From Paenibacillus camelliae (GTDB lineage Bacteria; Bacillota; Bacilli; Paenibacillales; Paenibacillaceae), in contig NZ_JAMBNY010000003.1 of assembly GCF_023715345.1 (NCBI RefSeq), forward strand, positions 124,001-188,000: a DNA stretch of 64,000 bases, given 5' to 3'. Below, one piece after another: positions 8,920-17,745 of this stretch (its first letter is position 1; the number at the start of each line of letters is the position of its first letter). The translations under genes were made by a program, and so were the position numbers. The notes under the pieces are model-generated. The model was given only the letters and a program-made list of their open reading frames with translations, searched no databases and was not told where the DNA came from.

Positions 8920-10491
8920 ATGATGATTAAAATGTGGAAAAACCCTGTATTCTCAGTATCAGCTGTAGTAATTTTAGCTTTTGCGCTAATCGGTGCAATT
9001 GTACCGAATTGGTTTGGTGAGGTAGCGAAAAATATCTTCTCCATCATCTCAAAGTATTTCGGATGGTTTTTCCTGCTAGCAGTCTTTATCATTGCTGTTT
9101 TTCTAATCGGTCTCGTGTTCACGAAATATGGGAGCCTTCGGCTTGGAGAAGAGCATGAAAAACCCGAATTCCCTTACTTTTCTTGGATTGGAATGTTATT
9201 TGGAGCTGGACTCGGGGTTGGTCTAGTCTTTTGGGGAGTAGCAGAGCCTATGAGTCATTTCTATACTCCACCATTCGTTGATATGGAAGGATTATCAGAG
9301 ACTTCAGCAAGAGTAGCTATGGGCTATGCATTTTTTCATTGGGGTATTAGTCAATGGTCTGTGTATGCCATTGTTGGCTTAGTCATGGCTTTTCTACAAT
9401 TTCGCAAGAAGAAGGACGCGCTGATCTCAACCGCATTAGAGCCCGTAACTGGTGGCCGTCCACTTGTTAAGCACACGATTAATTCCTTGTCGATCATTGC
9501 AACCGTTATGGGTATTGCAACCTCGATTGGACTTGGGGTTATGCAGCTAAGCGGAGGACTCAATTCTGTATTAAACATTAATAACTCAAACTGGATTCAG
9601 CTCCTATTGATCTTAGTTGTTTTCCTATTGTATATGCTCTCGTCTTCATCCGGGATATATAAAGGCATGAAGTATTTAAGTAATTTGAATCTTGCACTCG
9701 CCGTAGGCTTACTGCTGTTCGTATTTATTACAGGTCCAACCGTCTTCATATTGGAAACCTTCACCTTAGCTATAGGGGATTACCTATCGAACTTTATATC
9801 CTATAGTCTCAGACTGCAGCCTTATCGAGGTGGTACATGGATTCGGGATTGGACTATTTTTTATTGGGCTTGGGCCATTGCTTGGTCACCATTTGTCGGC
9901 GCATTTATTGCACGCGTATCGAAAGGAAGAACGATTCGAGAATTTATACTCGGAGTCATTATCTTCCCTCCCGTTATCGCCTGCTTTTGGATTGCAGCCT
10001 TCGGTGGAACCGCACTATGGTTAGACCTGAAAAAAAATACTGGAATTGCAGAAACGGTACATGCAGATGTAACCTCTGCGCTATTCGAGCTGTTTCGATA
10101 CTTACCGATTTCGGGCATTACGTCTATCGTATCGATGGTGCTTATTTTGATCTTCTTAGTTACGTCTGGTGATACAGCCACTTATATTTTGGCAAGCATG
10201 ACGTCCGAAGGCAGCTTAAATCCTCCCCAAAAGCTAAAGGTAGTATGGGGAGTTTTAATCTCTGTCATTGCTGGCGTGCTGCTTTACGCAGGTGGACTCG
10301 AAGCATTGCAAACGGCCTCGCTTATTGCAGCGCTTCCGTTTACCATTCTGCTGATTCTGTTAATAGCAGCGGTTATTAAGCTGGTACGCTTTGAGCCTTT
10401 GCCGATACGTAAAATTGACCTTAAACGATTCCGTCAGCTTGAAAAGCTAAGTCAACAGGAGCTAGATAAAAAGAAAAAAAACAACAAGTAG
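8920..10491 (+). CDS. BCCT family transporter (betaine/choline/carnitine uptake)
   Basis: 523 residues with about 12 membrane segments. Family hallmarks are FSWIGMLFGAGLGVGLVFWGVAEP (about residues 80-105), HWGISQWSVYA, and the BCCT signature region around WAWAIAWSPFVGAFIARVSKG (about residue 315). BCCT carriers import quaternary ammonium osmoprotectants using Na+ or H+; OpuD and BetL are the closest Firmicutes types. A Lys-rich cytoplasmic tail could be osmosensory. AGAGGTG precedes two adjacent ATG codons; either may be the start. Confidence 0.9.
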   Translation: MMIKMWKNPVFSVSAVVILAFALIGAIVPNWFGEVAKNIFSIISKYFGWFFLLAVFIIAVFLIGLVFTKYGSLRLGEEHEKPEFPYFSWIGMLFGAGLGVGLVFWGVAEPMSHFYTPPFVDMEGLSETSARVAMGYAFFHWGISQWSVYAIVGLVMAFLQFRKKKDALISTALEPVTGGRPLVKHTINSLSIIATVMGIATSIGLGVMQLSGGLNSVLNINNSNWIQLLLILVVFLLYMLSSSSGIYKGMKYLSNLNLALAVGLLLFVFITGPTVFILETFTLAIGDYLSNFISYSLRLQPYRGGTWIRDWTIFYWAWAIAWSPFVGAFIARVSKGRTIREFILGVIIFPPVIACFWIAAFGGTALWLDLKKNTGIAETVHADVTSALFELFRYLPISGITSIVSMVLILIFLVTSGDTATYILASMTSEGSLNPPQKLKVVWGVLISVIAGVLLYAGGLEALQTASLIAALPFTILLILLIAAVIKLVRFEPLPIRKIDLKRFRQLEKLSQQELDKKKKNNK

Positions 10492-10521
10492 AAACATTGT
10501 TTCTACTTGTTGTTTTTTGTT
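10480..10521 (+). terminator. Terminator of the BCCT gene
   Basis: A 16-bp stem (arms 10480-10495 and 10499-10514) with an ATT loop, then a T-rich tail. The left arm overlaps the last codons and stop of the transporter. Confidence 0.9.
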
Positions 10522-10539
10522 TCATTACAATGGAGTACT

Positions 10540-11421
10540 CTAAGAATTAAGCCTTGCCTTCAGACGTGGCATTGGAATATTAAGCAACAACAGTCCCGCT
10601 ACAAACACAAACGTGCCTGCAAGAACATAAATGGTGATCGGATCGTTGAAGAAAAGATACGACCACAGAATCGTAAATAATACTGTACAGTTACCAGCAA
10701 GCGCTACAATCGTAAATGGTACACGTTTAATCGCTTCTGCCGACCATAAAAAGCTAAACCCTGTAATTAAGCCTAGCAGCAGCAGTGCTCCCCAAGCCCA
10801 AACCGTAACTGGGCCAACAAATCCTTCAGATTGAAATGGAATAGGCAGCGTGACTAGACATGTGCTTATAATAAAAATGGAAACATTCATATTACCATTG
10901 TCCATCGTCTGGATAAGCATACGTTGACTTAATACATGTACGGCCGCTCCGATACCAGCAAGTATAAACAGAATCGTGGTTATACCACCACCGTTAAGCA
11001 GCTCATGCAACGGAACGCCATTCCAGCCTACGATGATTACGCCTATAATACATAGCACGGCTGCGACCCAGCTGCGCTTCGTAATTTTATCCTTGAAAAG
11101 CAAAGCTGCAGCTAGCAGCAATACGACCGTCTGCACGGGCTGAACGAGAATATTTCCGTAGGAATAGCCAATATGAATAGCAATGTTCTCGAATATATAA
11201 TTGAGCGCCTTTCCGATTGCCCCTATCCATATCCACTTGAGGCCGAGACGCAGATTAATTTTACCGTTTCGGATGTAAAGATATAGTCCTAAAAATACAA
11301 CACCGAAAAAGAATCTTGCAAACGTTATGATGGCGCTATCGACCATCGTTGCGCCTGTTTTTACTAATACTCCGACAAAACTCCACGCTAGGGTTGCGAG
11401 GAGTAGCATGATATAGCCCAC
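10540..11421 (-). CDS. DMT superfamily transporter (EamA domains)
   Basis: 293 residues with about ten hydrophobic helices in two EamA repeats (residues 3-135 and 145-285). The first begins MLLLATLAWSFVGVLVKTG and the second ends YVLAGTFVFVAGLLLL. These carriers export or import small metabolites; the substrate cannot be read from sequence. It is convergent with the BCCT gene, and its upstream side is filled by repeat units. Confidence 0.82.
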   Translation of the reverse strand: MGYIMLLLATLAWSFVGVLVKTGATMVDSAIITFARFFFGVVFLGLYLYIRNGKINLRLGLKWIWIGAIGKALNYIFENIAIHIGYSYGNILVQPVQTVVLLLAAALLFKDKITKRSWVAAVLCIIGVIIVGWNGVPLHELLNGGGITTILFILAGIGAAVHVLSQRMLIQTMDNGNMNVSIFIISTCLVTLPIPFQSEGFVGPVTVWAWGALLLLGLITGFSFLWSAEAIKRVPFTIVALAGNCTVLFTILWSYLFFNDPITIYVLAGTFVFVAGLLLLNIPMPRLKARLNS

Positions 11422-12166
11422 ACTTGCACCTTCTTCTTAGAGGATGTTAAAAGCGTTTGGCTTTGATGACGAATGTAACTTCACATGGAGGCTAATTCGA
11501 CGGCAAATATGGGGCTCAACCGAAAACTCCGTTGCTCACGTACCAATACCGTACGCTGCGCTACTCGTTTTCTAGTTTTACCCCATCTTCTTGGTCCTGA
11601 AAGCCCAACGCTTTTAACTTTTATTTTAGTTGTTGTTAAATATGTTCAACTTTGATGACGATGTCTGGCTTCGTCGTTGATTCGACGGTGAATATGGGGC
11701 TCAACCGAAGGGTATGCTTCCGTAGTATGTTTTCTACGAAAAAATTTTAGGTTCTCACGTACCAATACCGTACGCTGCGCTACTCGTTTTCTACTAACTT
11801 TCAATCCCCTTTGGTACACTAACAACAACTACAGCGGAGCTTACCATCTCTAAAGCGACCTCCTGACGAAGGAAGGTTCGAGCGTAGAGATGGTAAGCGG
11901 AGCACCGAAAACTCCGTTGCTCACGTACCAATACCGTACGCTGCGCTACTCGTTTTCTACTAACGTTCAATCCCCTTTGGTACACTAACAACAACTACAG
12001 CGGAGCTTACCATCTCTAAAGCGACCTCCTGACGAAGGAAGGTTCGAGCGTAGAGATGGTTAAGCGGAGCGCTGAAAGCCGAACTTTTTTAACGCTTATT
12101 TAAATGATGTTAAATAACCCTCTATTTAATGGTAGAAGAGATTGCCCATTGGCAATCTCTTCACGC
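11422..12166. repeat. Intergenic repeat block 1 (two units of a modular hairpin family)
   Basis: Unit a is 11446-11618 and unit b is 11635-12093. Each begins with GTTAAA and ends with TTTAAC or TTTTAAC, with imperfect terminal inverted repeats. There are three copies of a core including CGTACGGTATTGGTACG (read on the minus strand) and two copies of a 60-bp hairpin (11839-11898 and 12005-12065). Small ORFs here with the residues RKRVAQRTVLVRE are by-products of the repeat, not genes. The same family recurs at 22970-23413 and 26960-27415. Confidence 0.85.
12135..12162 (-). terminator. Hairpin downstream of the epimerase gene
   Basis: Perfect 12-bp stem GAAGAGATTGCC/GGCAATCTCTTC with a 4-base loop, just after the epimerase stop. 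There is little U-run. Confidence 0.6.
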
Positions 12167-13036
12167 TTATTTATTCAGCTTATCCAGCTCTTCACGCCAT
12201 CTGTATTTAGGCTTCCAGCCTAGTAGCTTCATTACTTTATCACTGCTTAGCAATGCTTCATGCCCTTCTAGCGGTGCACGGAAGTCTTGAACCTGAGGAT
12301 AGCGCGCTTCCATAAGCTCGCGACTTGGAACCGCCATGCTTGTTTCATCGGAAGCTAGATTAAGTGCAACAGATCCAAGTCCATCAGCTTCAATAGCTAG
12401 ACGGCATGCCTCTGCCACATCACGAGTATCAATATAACTCCATAGTATACGCTCGCGCTCCTCCGGATTATTAATCCATGAAGGGAAACGTTCGTACCAG
12501 TCTGGCTGAATGACGTTACCTAGTCGGAATGACACCACTTGAATTCCCGTTCTGCGATGGAACATATCTGCCGTTAATTCGTTAACTACTTTGGACAAAC
12601 CGTAGCTATCCTGAGGCAGCTGTGGATGTGCTTCGTCCATCGGTACATACTCTGGAGCTAACGGATGCACAGCAAAGCAAATACCGTACGAGGATTCGCT
12701 TGAGGCGATAACTACTTTCTTGATGCCTAGCGTAGAAGCCGCTTCCAAAATATTATACGTACTCATAACATTGTTGCGGAAGGTAGCATCGTTAGGGACG
12801 ATACCTACTCTTGGAACCGCTGCCATATGAACGACGGCATCTGCTCCAGCAAGCACGCTATACGTCTGTCCTAGATCATCCAGATCAGCGATCAGTGTGG
12901 GACACACCGCCTCCTCTGGTTGGCGTGTATCTACGCTGAGCACTTCATAGCCTTGCTCAACAAAGTGCTTTACAACCCACTTCCCTAGCATACCACTGCC
13001 GCCAGTTACGACGACCTTCTTTTTCTTTTCTGTCAT
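12167..13036 (-). CDS. NAD-dependent epimerase/dehydratase family protein
   Basis: 289 residues of extended-SDR type. GGSGMLGKW (about residue 12) binds NAD, ASSESSYG (about residue 112) holds the catalytic Ser region, and DSYGLSKVV (about residue 143) gives the YxxxK pair. The C-terminal part matches the NDP-sugar epimerase fold (LLGWKPKYRWREEL). GGAGGTAACGAATA precedes the ATG. No sugar genes are adjacent, so substrate is open. Confidence 0.83.
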   Translation of the reverse strand: MTEKKKKVVVTGGSGMLGKWVVKHFVEQGYEVLSVDTRQPEEAVCPTLIADLDDLGQTYSVLAGADAVVHMAAVPRVGIVPNDATFRNNVMSTYNILEAASTLGIKKVVIASSESSYGICFAVHPLAPEYVPMDEAHPQLPQDSYGLSKVVNELTADMFHRRTGIQVVSFRLGNVIQPDWYERFPSWINNPEERERILWSYIDTRDVAEACRLAIEADGLGSVALNLASDETSMAVPSRELMEARYPQVQDFRAPLEGHEALLSSDKVMKLLGWKPKYRWREELDKLNK

Positions 13037-13208
13037 TATTCGTTACCTCCTCACTTTATGGGTACAGATTATATCATTTCATGGTTTAATTGCAGGATGT
13101 CTCACAATAGCTGTCGTTCAGACTGCCTTGCAGGACAACCACAGATTATCATACTTTGTTTAATCAGTAAACAATCTTTTGACAAATGACACTTTCGTAT
13201 GCATAGCA

Positions 13209-13238
13209 AAAGCCATTCACATCATTGTGAATGGCTTT
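13209..13238 (-). terminator. Terminator of metNIQ
   Basis: 13-bp stem AAAGCCATTCACA/TGTGAATGGCTTT with a TCAT loop, about 20 bp after the metQ stop. Confidence 0.75.
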
Positions 13239-13258
13239 GCTTTTCAATCAATATTGTA

Positions 13259-14113
13259 TTAAAACGCTGGAATAGCCGTTTCATCGTAATTTTGTTGTAA
13301 AAATTCGCGTACCTCGTCACTTGTCATCGCTGCTGCTAATTTCTGAATCGGCTCAGAATTAGCATTATCGCTGCGTGCTACAAGGGTAATAGCAAAATCG
13401 TTTTCTACCCCTTCAGTAAGCAGCGCATCGCTTTTAGGCGTTAATCCAAGTGGAGCAGCGTAAGCTGGTGTCATGACAACCGCGTCTGCATCATCATACA
13501 TTCTAGCAAGCATAAGCAGGTCAACTTCTTCAAATTTATAGTTTTTCGGGTTCTCGATAATATCCTTTTGTGTGTAGTAAGGACCTGTTTTTTCTTGAAG
13601 CGTGATCACCTCATGCTGAGCTAGCAGCGAAAGTGAGCGGTCAATATTAGACACATCGTTCGCGATTGCGATAACAGCACCTTCAGGCAGCTCCTCCATT
13701 GAAGCATAATCCTTAGCATATACTCCGTAGTTAGCAAAATATATAGGAGTAACCGGCACTAGCTCTGAGTCATTGTTGCGATTGAACTCCTCCATGTAAG
13801 GGACATGCTGGAAGAAGTTCGCATCAACTTCTTTCGCCCAAAGCGCGCTGTTTGGTTGAACGTTGTCACTTAATACAAGTACTTCAAGCTCAATACCTTC
13901 TTCTGCCAACATAGGCTTCGCAAGCTCTAATATCTCTGTCATTGGCGGAATTAGTGACGCAACCTTTAATGTTGTTACTTCGGTTGTTTGTTCAGGCTGG
14001 TTACTGCTTGTATTATCCACATTTCCAGCATTGTTCGCATTTCCGGCATTGTTTTGGCCGCATGCAGTTAAAAGCAACGCACAAAGCAGCACAGAGTAAA
14101 GTATTTTTTTCAT
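13259..14113 (-). CDS. metQ: Methionine ABC transporter substrate-binding lipoprotein
   Basis: 284 residues of the NlpA/MetQ family. The signal peptide ends in the lipobox LTAC (Cys about residue 18), followed by a low-complexity Asn/Gly linker. The mature domain has family blocks such as NANFFQHVPYMEEFN and IANDVSNIDRSLSLL. The start at 14113 has GGGAG 7 bases upstream. It would capture methionine for MetI/MetN, encoded directly upstream. Confidence 0.88.
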   Translation of the reverse strand: MKKILYSVLLCALLLTACGQNNAGNANNAGNVDNTSSNQPEQTTEVTTLKVASLIPPMTEILELAKPMLAEEGIELEVLVLSDNVQPNSALWAKEVDANFFQHVPYMEEFNRNNDSELVPVTPIYFANYGVYAKDYASMEELPEGAVIAIANDVSNIDRSLSLLAQHEVITLQEKTGPYYTQKDIIENPKNYKFEEVDLLMLARMYDDADAVVMTPAYAAPLGLTPKSDALLTEGVENDFAITLVARSDNANSEPIQKLAAAMTSDEVREFLQQNYDETAIPAF

Positions 14114-14134
14114 GTTGTTTCTCCCACTTTCCAA

Positions 14135-14797
14135 TTATCTTTTGTCTATTTTTCTTGATATTGTCGTGCCCGCAAATTGAATAAGCTGCACTAGAATAAT
14201 CATGATGATAATAACATAGAACATCAAATCTGTCTTGAATTGCTGATAGCCATATCGAATCGCAAAATCTCCAATCCCTCCACCCCCAACGACGCCCATA
14301 ATGGTGGAATAAGATATAAAGCTCACTGTAGATGTCGTAAGACCAAGCAATAGACCGCTTCTAGCCTCAACATATAAAAACTTAAAAATAATATGCTGAA
14401 CGGATGCGCCCATCGATACCGCTGCCTCCAATACACCTCTCGGCACATCAAGCAGCGATTGCTCGACCAAGCGGGCATAGTGCGCGATTGCAATAACAGC
14501 CAAAGGAACCGTAGCTGCAATGGTGCCTATTGCTGTGCCTACAATGATTCTCGTAAAAGGAATCATGAACACAACGAGCAATAAAAACGGAAATGAACGA
14601 ATCGTATTAACTAGCACATTAAGTATAGAGTAAACCAATTGGTTTTGCAGCAGGTTCCCTTTACTGCAAAGATAAAGATAAGTGCCTATCGGCAAACCGA
14701 TTAGTATAGCAGCAAGCACCGATATCCCTACCATGATAAACGTTTCACCAATCGATTCCATAATTTCAGATTGATACTGCACTAATATATCAGGCAA
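14135..14797 (-). CDS. metI: Methionine ABC transporter permease
   Basis: 220 residues with five predicted membrane helices and the permease contact loop AAVSMGASVQHIIFKFLYVEARSG (about residues 130-155). It starts at TTG 14797 after GGGGAGG and overlaps the end of metN by 8 bases, indicating translational coupling. Ends with GGIGDFAIRYGYQQF, typical of MetI. Confidence 0.88.
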   Translation of the reverse strand: MPDILVQYQSEIMESIGETFIMVGISVLAAILIGLPIGTYLYLCSKGNLLQNQLVYSILNVLVNTIRSFPFLLLVVFMIPFTRIIVGTAIGTIAATVPLAVIAIAHYARLVEQSLLDVPRGVLEAAVSMGASVQHIIFKFLYVEARSGLLLGLTTSTVSFISYSTIMGVVGGGGIGDFAIRYGYQQFKTDLMFYVIIIMIILVQLIQFAGTTISRKIDKR

Positions 14798-15539
14798 GGT
14801 GATCGCCTCCCCTATCCTTCAGCTTCTGCACGAAGCTTTGAGGGGTTTTCTCAAGCTGCTGTATGCCAGTAGGCTCATTAACAACCGTCTCGTATAACGC
14901 GCCCTCTGAGATAACCGATACGCGATGACATAGGCTTCTAATGATATCCAGCTCGTGGCTTACGATCACAATCGTTACACCTAGTGTTTGATTTATTTTT
15001 TGTAATACGTGCAGCACTTCCGCTGTTGTACTGGAATCCAGTGATGACGTTGGCTCATCACATAGTAACACCTGCGGTTGATTAGCGAGTGCTCTAGCAA
15101 TGGCGACCCGCTGCTTCTGTCCACCGCTAAGCTGAGCTGGATATTGTTTGGCTGCATGATCAAGCCCAACAAAAGCAAGACATTCCATCACTCGTGCTTC
15201 TTTCTCACTTTTGGAGTAACCAGCCAACTCTAATGGAATCGCGACGTTCGCATACACCGTTTTATTACTTAATAAATTAAAGTGCTGAAAAATCATCCCT
15301 ATCGATTGCCGGGCCTTCCTGAGCTCTGCTTGGCTTAATTGGGTTAATTGCTGACCATTGACAACAACCTCTCCCTGATCCGGTTTTTCAAGCACATTCA
15401 TTAAGCGCAGTAATGTTGATTTACCCGCTCCGCTTGGTCCGATGATGCCGTGTATTTCGCCTTTATTAACGGTTAACGATACCGAGCGAATAGCTCGATA
15501 TTGTGCAAAGCTTTTGCTCACATGACTTAATGTAATCAC
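14790..15539 (-). CDS. metN: Methionine ABC transporter ATPase, short form
   Basis: 249 residues. Walker A is GPSGAGKST (about residue 33), the signature is LSGGQKQRVAIARAL (about 137), and Walker B is VLLCDEPTSSLD. Standard MetN is about 340 residues, with a C-terminal NIL (ACT-like) domain that gives feedback inhibition by methionine. That domain is absent here. Start is GTG after AAAGGGG. The 145-bp upstream region shows no SAM-riboswitch core sequence. Confidence 0.85.
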   Translation of the reverse strand: MITLSHVSKSFAQYRAIRSVSLTVNKGEIHGIIGPSGAGKSTLLRLMNVLEKPDQGEVVVNGQQLTQLSQAELRKARQSIGMIFQHFNLLSNKTVYANVAIPLELAGYSKSEKEARVMECLAFVGLDHAAKQYPAQLSGGQKQRVAIARALANQPQVLLCDEPTSSLDSSTTAEVLHVLQKINQTLGVTIVIVSHELDIIRSLCHRVSVISEGALYETVVNEPTGIQQLEKTPQSFVQKLKDRGGDHLA

Positions 15540-15684
15540 GACAATAGCCCCTTTCTACGGTGTAGAGGGATGTTACAGCGATATTAATTATAGCCTAAAC
15601 TCGTCGGCGTGTCATATTGCTGGGAGCGCTAATCAACTGTTAATCATAAATCATGACTAAAAATATGTATAATAACAGATTGTA

Positions 15685-16650
15685 TTATTGCACGTCAAAA
15701 TCAAAATAAGTTGTTGGATAAGGCTCGTCTCTTAAGACGTAATGCCACCATTCCTTACTATATTCCTTAAAGCCATGCTTGTTCATGACTTGCTTTAACA
15801 GCTCCCGATTCGCTGCTTGCTCTGGTGTAATCTGCTTTGTAGCAAAGGTGGAGATCTCATCAAGCAAATCATAAGGACTTCCCATATCAACCAGCTCGCC
15901 ACTACTAGCATGCACAAGCGTTAAATCAACCGTGCTGCCACGCGAGTGTCCTGACTTCTTCGATAAATAGCCTCGTTTGAATAACTGTCTTTTGTCCTCA
16001 TTAGGGTAAAAGTCTTCCTTCATCAGCGTATCATCCACATCCTCGGACCACTCTTTGAAAAATTCAACCGCCTTCGCCGGTCGATAAGTGTCATAGATCA
16101 GCAGCCTGTAACCCGCATCTCTCATCTCGTCACTAACCTGCATCAATGCCTCAGCCATTTCCGCTGTTGCAATGGCATAGGGTGCAAGATATCCCTCAAC
16201 TTGTCTGCCAACAAAATTATTTTCGCCATAATATCTTAGATCATACTCCGCATCAAGCAGAACATCCTCGAGATAGACAAAGCCCTCTGGCAGCTCATAA
16301 GCTTTGGGTGGTGCTGTTGGCTCAGCTGGGTGCTGCATGAAGTCTGTTTCTTCAGTTTCACTCAAGCCTGCTTCATCAATAAGCTCCGCTCCGTCTTCCT
16401 GTTCCTCGTCCATATCAACAGCACTGACTTCTTCCTCTTTCTGACCTTCATTAACGGACTGAGCGCCGCCTTGTAAAGGCTCATCCCTACTTGTCTCATT
16501 GCCTGTCTCGTTACTATCATAGGAAGCTTGTCCATCCATGAATGGTTCAGCTGTCTTTTCCTCTGACGTATGCTCCGTACTGCAGCCTTGCAGCACTATA
16601 CATAGCAGCATCACTGTCAGTGCGCGCCACACGAAGCTGCTCATACGCAT
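15685..16650 (-). CDS. VanX-like D-Ala-D-Ala dipeptidase lipoprotein (M15D)
   Basis: 321 residues. A lipoprotein signal ends at LQGC, then an acidic low-complexity linker of about 90 residues leads into an M15D peptidase domain. Zinc and catalytic residues are visible in SGHSRGSTVDLTL (His and Asp) and EWWHYVL (Glu and His). VanX-type enzymes cut D-Ala-D-Ala. Here the enzyme is outside the cell and no vanHA genes are near, so cell-wall peptide recycling is more likely than vancomycin resistance. Start at 16650 follows GGGGGAAGAG. Confidence 0.82.
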   Translation of the reverse strand: MRMSSFVWRALTVMLLCIVLQGCSTEHTSEEKTAEPFMDGQASYDSNETGNETSRDEPLQGGAQSVNEGQKEEEVSAVDMDEEQEDGAELIDEAGLSETEETDFMQHPAEPTAPPKAYELPEGFVYLEDVLLDAEYDLRYYGENNFVGRQVEGYLAPYAIATAEMAEALMQVSDEMRDAGYRLLIYDTYRPAKAVEFFKEWSEDVDDTLMKEDFYPNEDKRQLFKRGYLSKKSGHSRGSTVDLTLVHASSGELVDMGSPYDLLDEISTFATKQITPEQAANRELLKQVMNKHGFKEYSKEWWHYVLRDEPYPTTYFDFDVQ

Positions 16651-16780
16651 CTCTCTTCCCCCCTGTCTAATAACCGAGTAGTTTTGTATTGGCATGCTTC
16701 ATATCAATAAAAAGCCGCTCACAAAACTGGCTACTGCTTGCTTATTAGCATTATACCAAACTCAATCAACTCTCAATAAA

Positions 16781-16838
16781 AACCCCCTTTGTATATGCCG
16801 TTGCTGTAATGATGCAGCGGTTCTACAATAGGGGGCGA
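16781..16838 (-). terminator. Terminator of the symporter-creatininase operon
   Basis: Interrupted stem with outer arms CCCCCTATTGTA and TACAAAGGGGG, followed on the minus strand by TTTTTATTG. Confidence 0.75.
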
Positions 16839-16866
16839 TATCCTCTATTTCTATCTTAAGCAAGCA

Positions 16867-17700
16867 CTAGCAATGACTATATCTCTGCACGCTCGTCTGA
16901 TTCGTGTATTGATCAGCTTCACGCAGATTTTCAACGATGGCTGGCATATCAAGCGCCTTCACTAAATCATTAATAGCCACTACTCCTCTTGCAGCATATT
17001 CAGCTCTCTGCTCAGCAGTTGTCAGCTTAGGAGTCGTCATATGATCGGAAGGTGCATCAAAGTAAGAGCCTACTGCTCCTGATTGATAGGCATACTTGCC
17101 AAGCTTATTGGCAGGGTTTTTAGCCATTCCATCAAGCATATGCTGAACATCATACGTAACCGACGAAGACTCTGGTATATTAAGCGGCACATCCTCCAAT
17201 CTTCCAAGCTTATCGTAAGCACCGATAACCAGGTCGTGGAAAGAGCTTAGCAGATCAAAGTTTACAGCTTCTGCGGTTTTTAGCATGTCCATATATAATA
17301 ACGGAACTTTGGTCTCATCAAAGAAATCGCGCACCATGCTGCTAACGGTTAAGTAAGCAGGACCATGACTTGTTACATACACTTGTCTTCGAAAGCCTTG
17401 CTTCAGTAATGAATTTGCAATCTTTTGCAAATAAGCTTTACCATCCGCTATGCTCATTTGCACAGTACCTCGACCTACCGTTGTACCCCCTGCGAAAAAG
17501 TAAGGCAAATTATGCAGCACTAGTCCATCGACTGCTTCAGCCATCGTAAGCGCCACCGCTTCCGCTAACACTGTTTCCGCATCTAGTGGCAATGCACCAT
17601 GTGTTTCCGTAACGCCTACCGGTACAAAAATAATATCACTGCGCTCCAAATATTGCTCTACTTCCCCATTCGTTAGCTTAGAAAGAAATCTAGTACGCAT
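16867..17700 (-). CDS. Creatininase family protein
   Basis: 277 residues with the creatininase-family metal motif PVGVTETHGALPLDAET (residues 27-43; Glu, His and Asp ligands). The usual NGHGGN loop is replaced by TSHGPA (about residue 110), so the substrate probably differs from creatinine. It lies 45 bp downstream of a GPH symporter and is probably co-transcribed. A role in hydrolysing an imported amide or lactam is inference. Ends with a variable tail NQTSVQRYSHC. Confidence 0.8.
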   Translation of the reverse strand: MRTRFLSKLTNGEVEQYLERSDIIFVPVGVTETHGALPLDAETVLAEAVALTMAEAVDGLVLHNLPYFFAGGTTVGRGTVQMSIADGKAYLQKIANSLLKQGFRRQVYVTSHGPAYLTVSSMVRDFFDETKVPLLYMDMLKTAEAVNFDLLSSFHDLVIGAYDKLGRLEDVPLNIPESSSVTYDVQHMLDGMAKNPANKLGKYAYQSGAVGSYFDAPSDHMTTPKLTTAEQRAEYAARGVVAINDLVKALDMPAIVENLREADQYTNQTSVQRYSHC

Positions 17701-17745
17701 CGTTATCCTACTCCTGTCTACTATGATGTCAAAGATTCAGCTGCT

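Noticed and set aside
11646..11994. Small ORFs with shared residues such as RKRVAQRTVLVRE (also at 22916-23137)
   Set aside because: They are translations of the repeat core. They lack ribosome sites, recur wherever the repeat occurs, and change frame partners between copies.
15540..15684. SAM riboswitch or T-box upstream of metN
   Set aside because: The conserved core sequences were looked for by eye on the minus strand and not found. A covariance-model search would be decisive.
16867..17700. Creatinine-degrading enzyme by name
   Set aside because: The family is clear but the changed HGGN loop makes the specific activity unsafe to assign.
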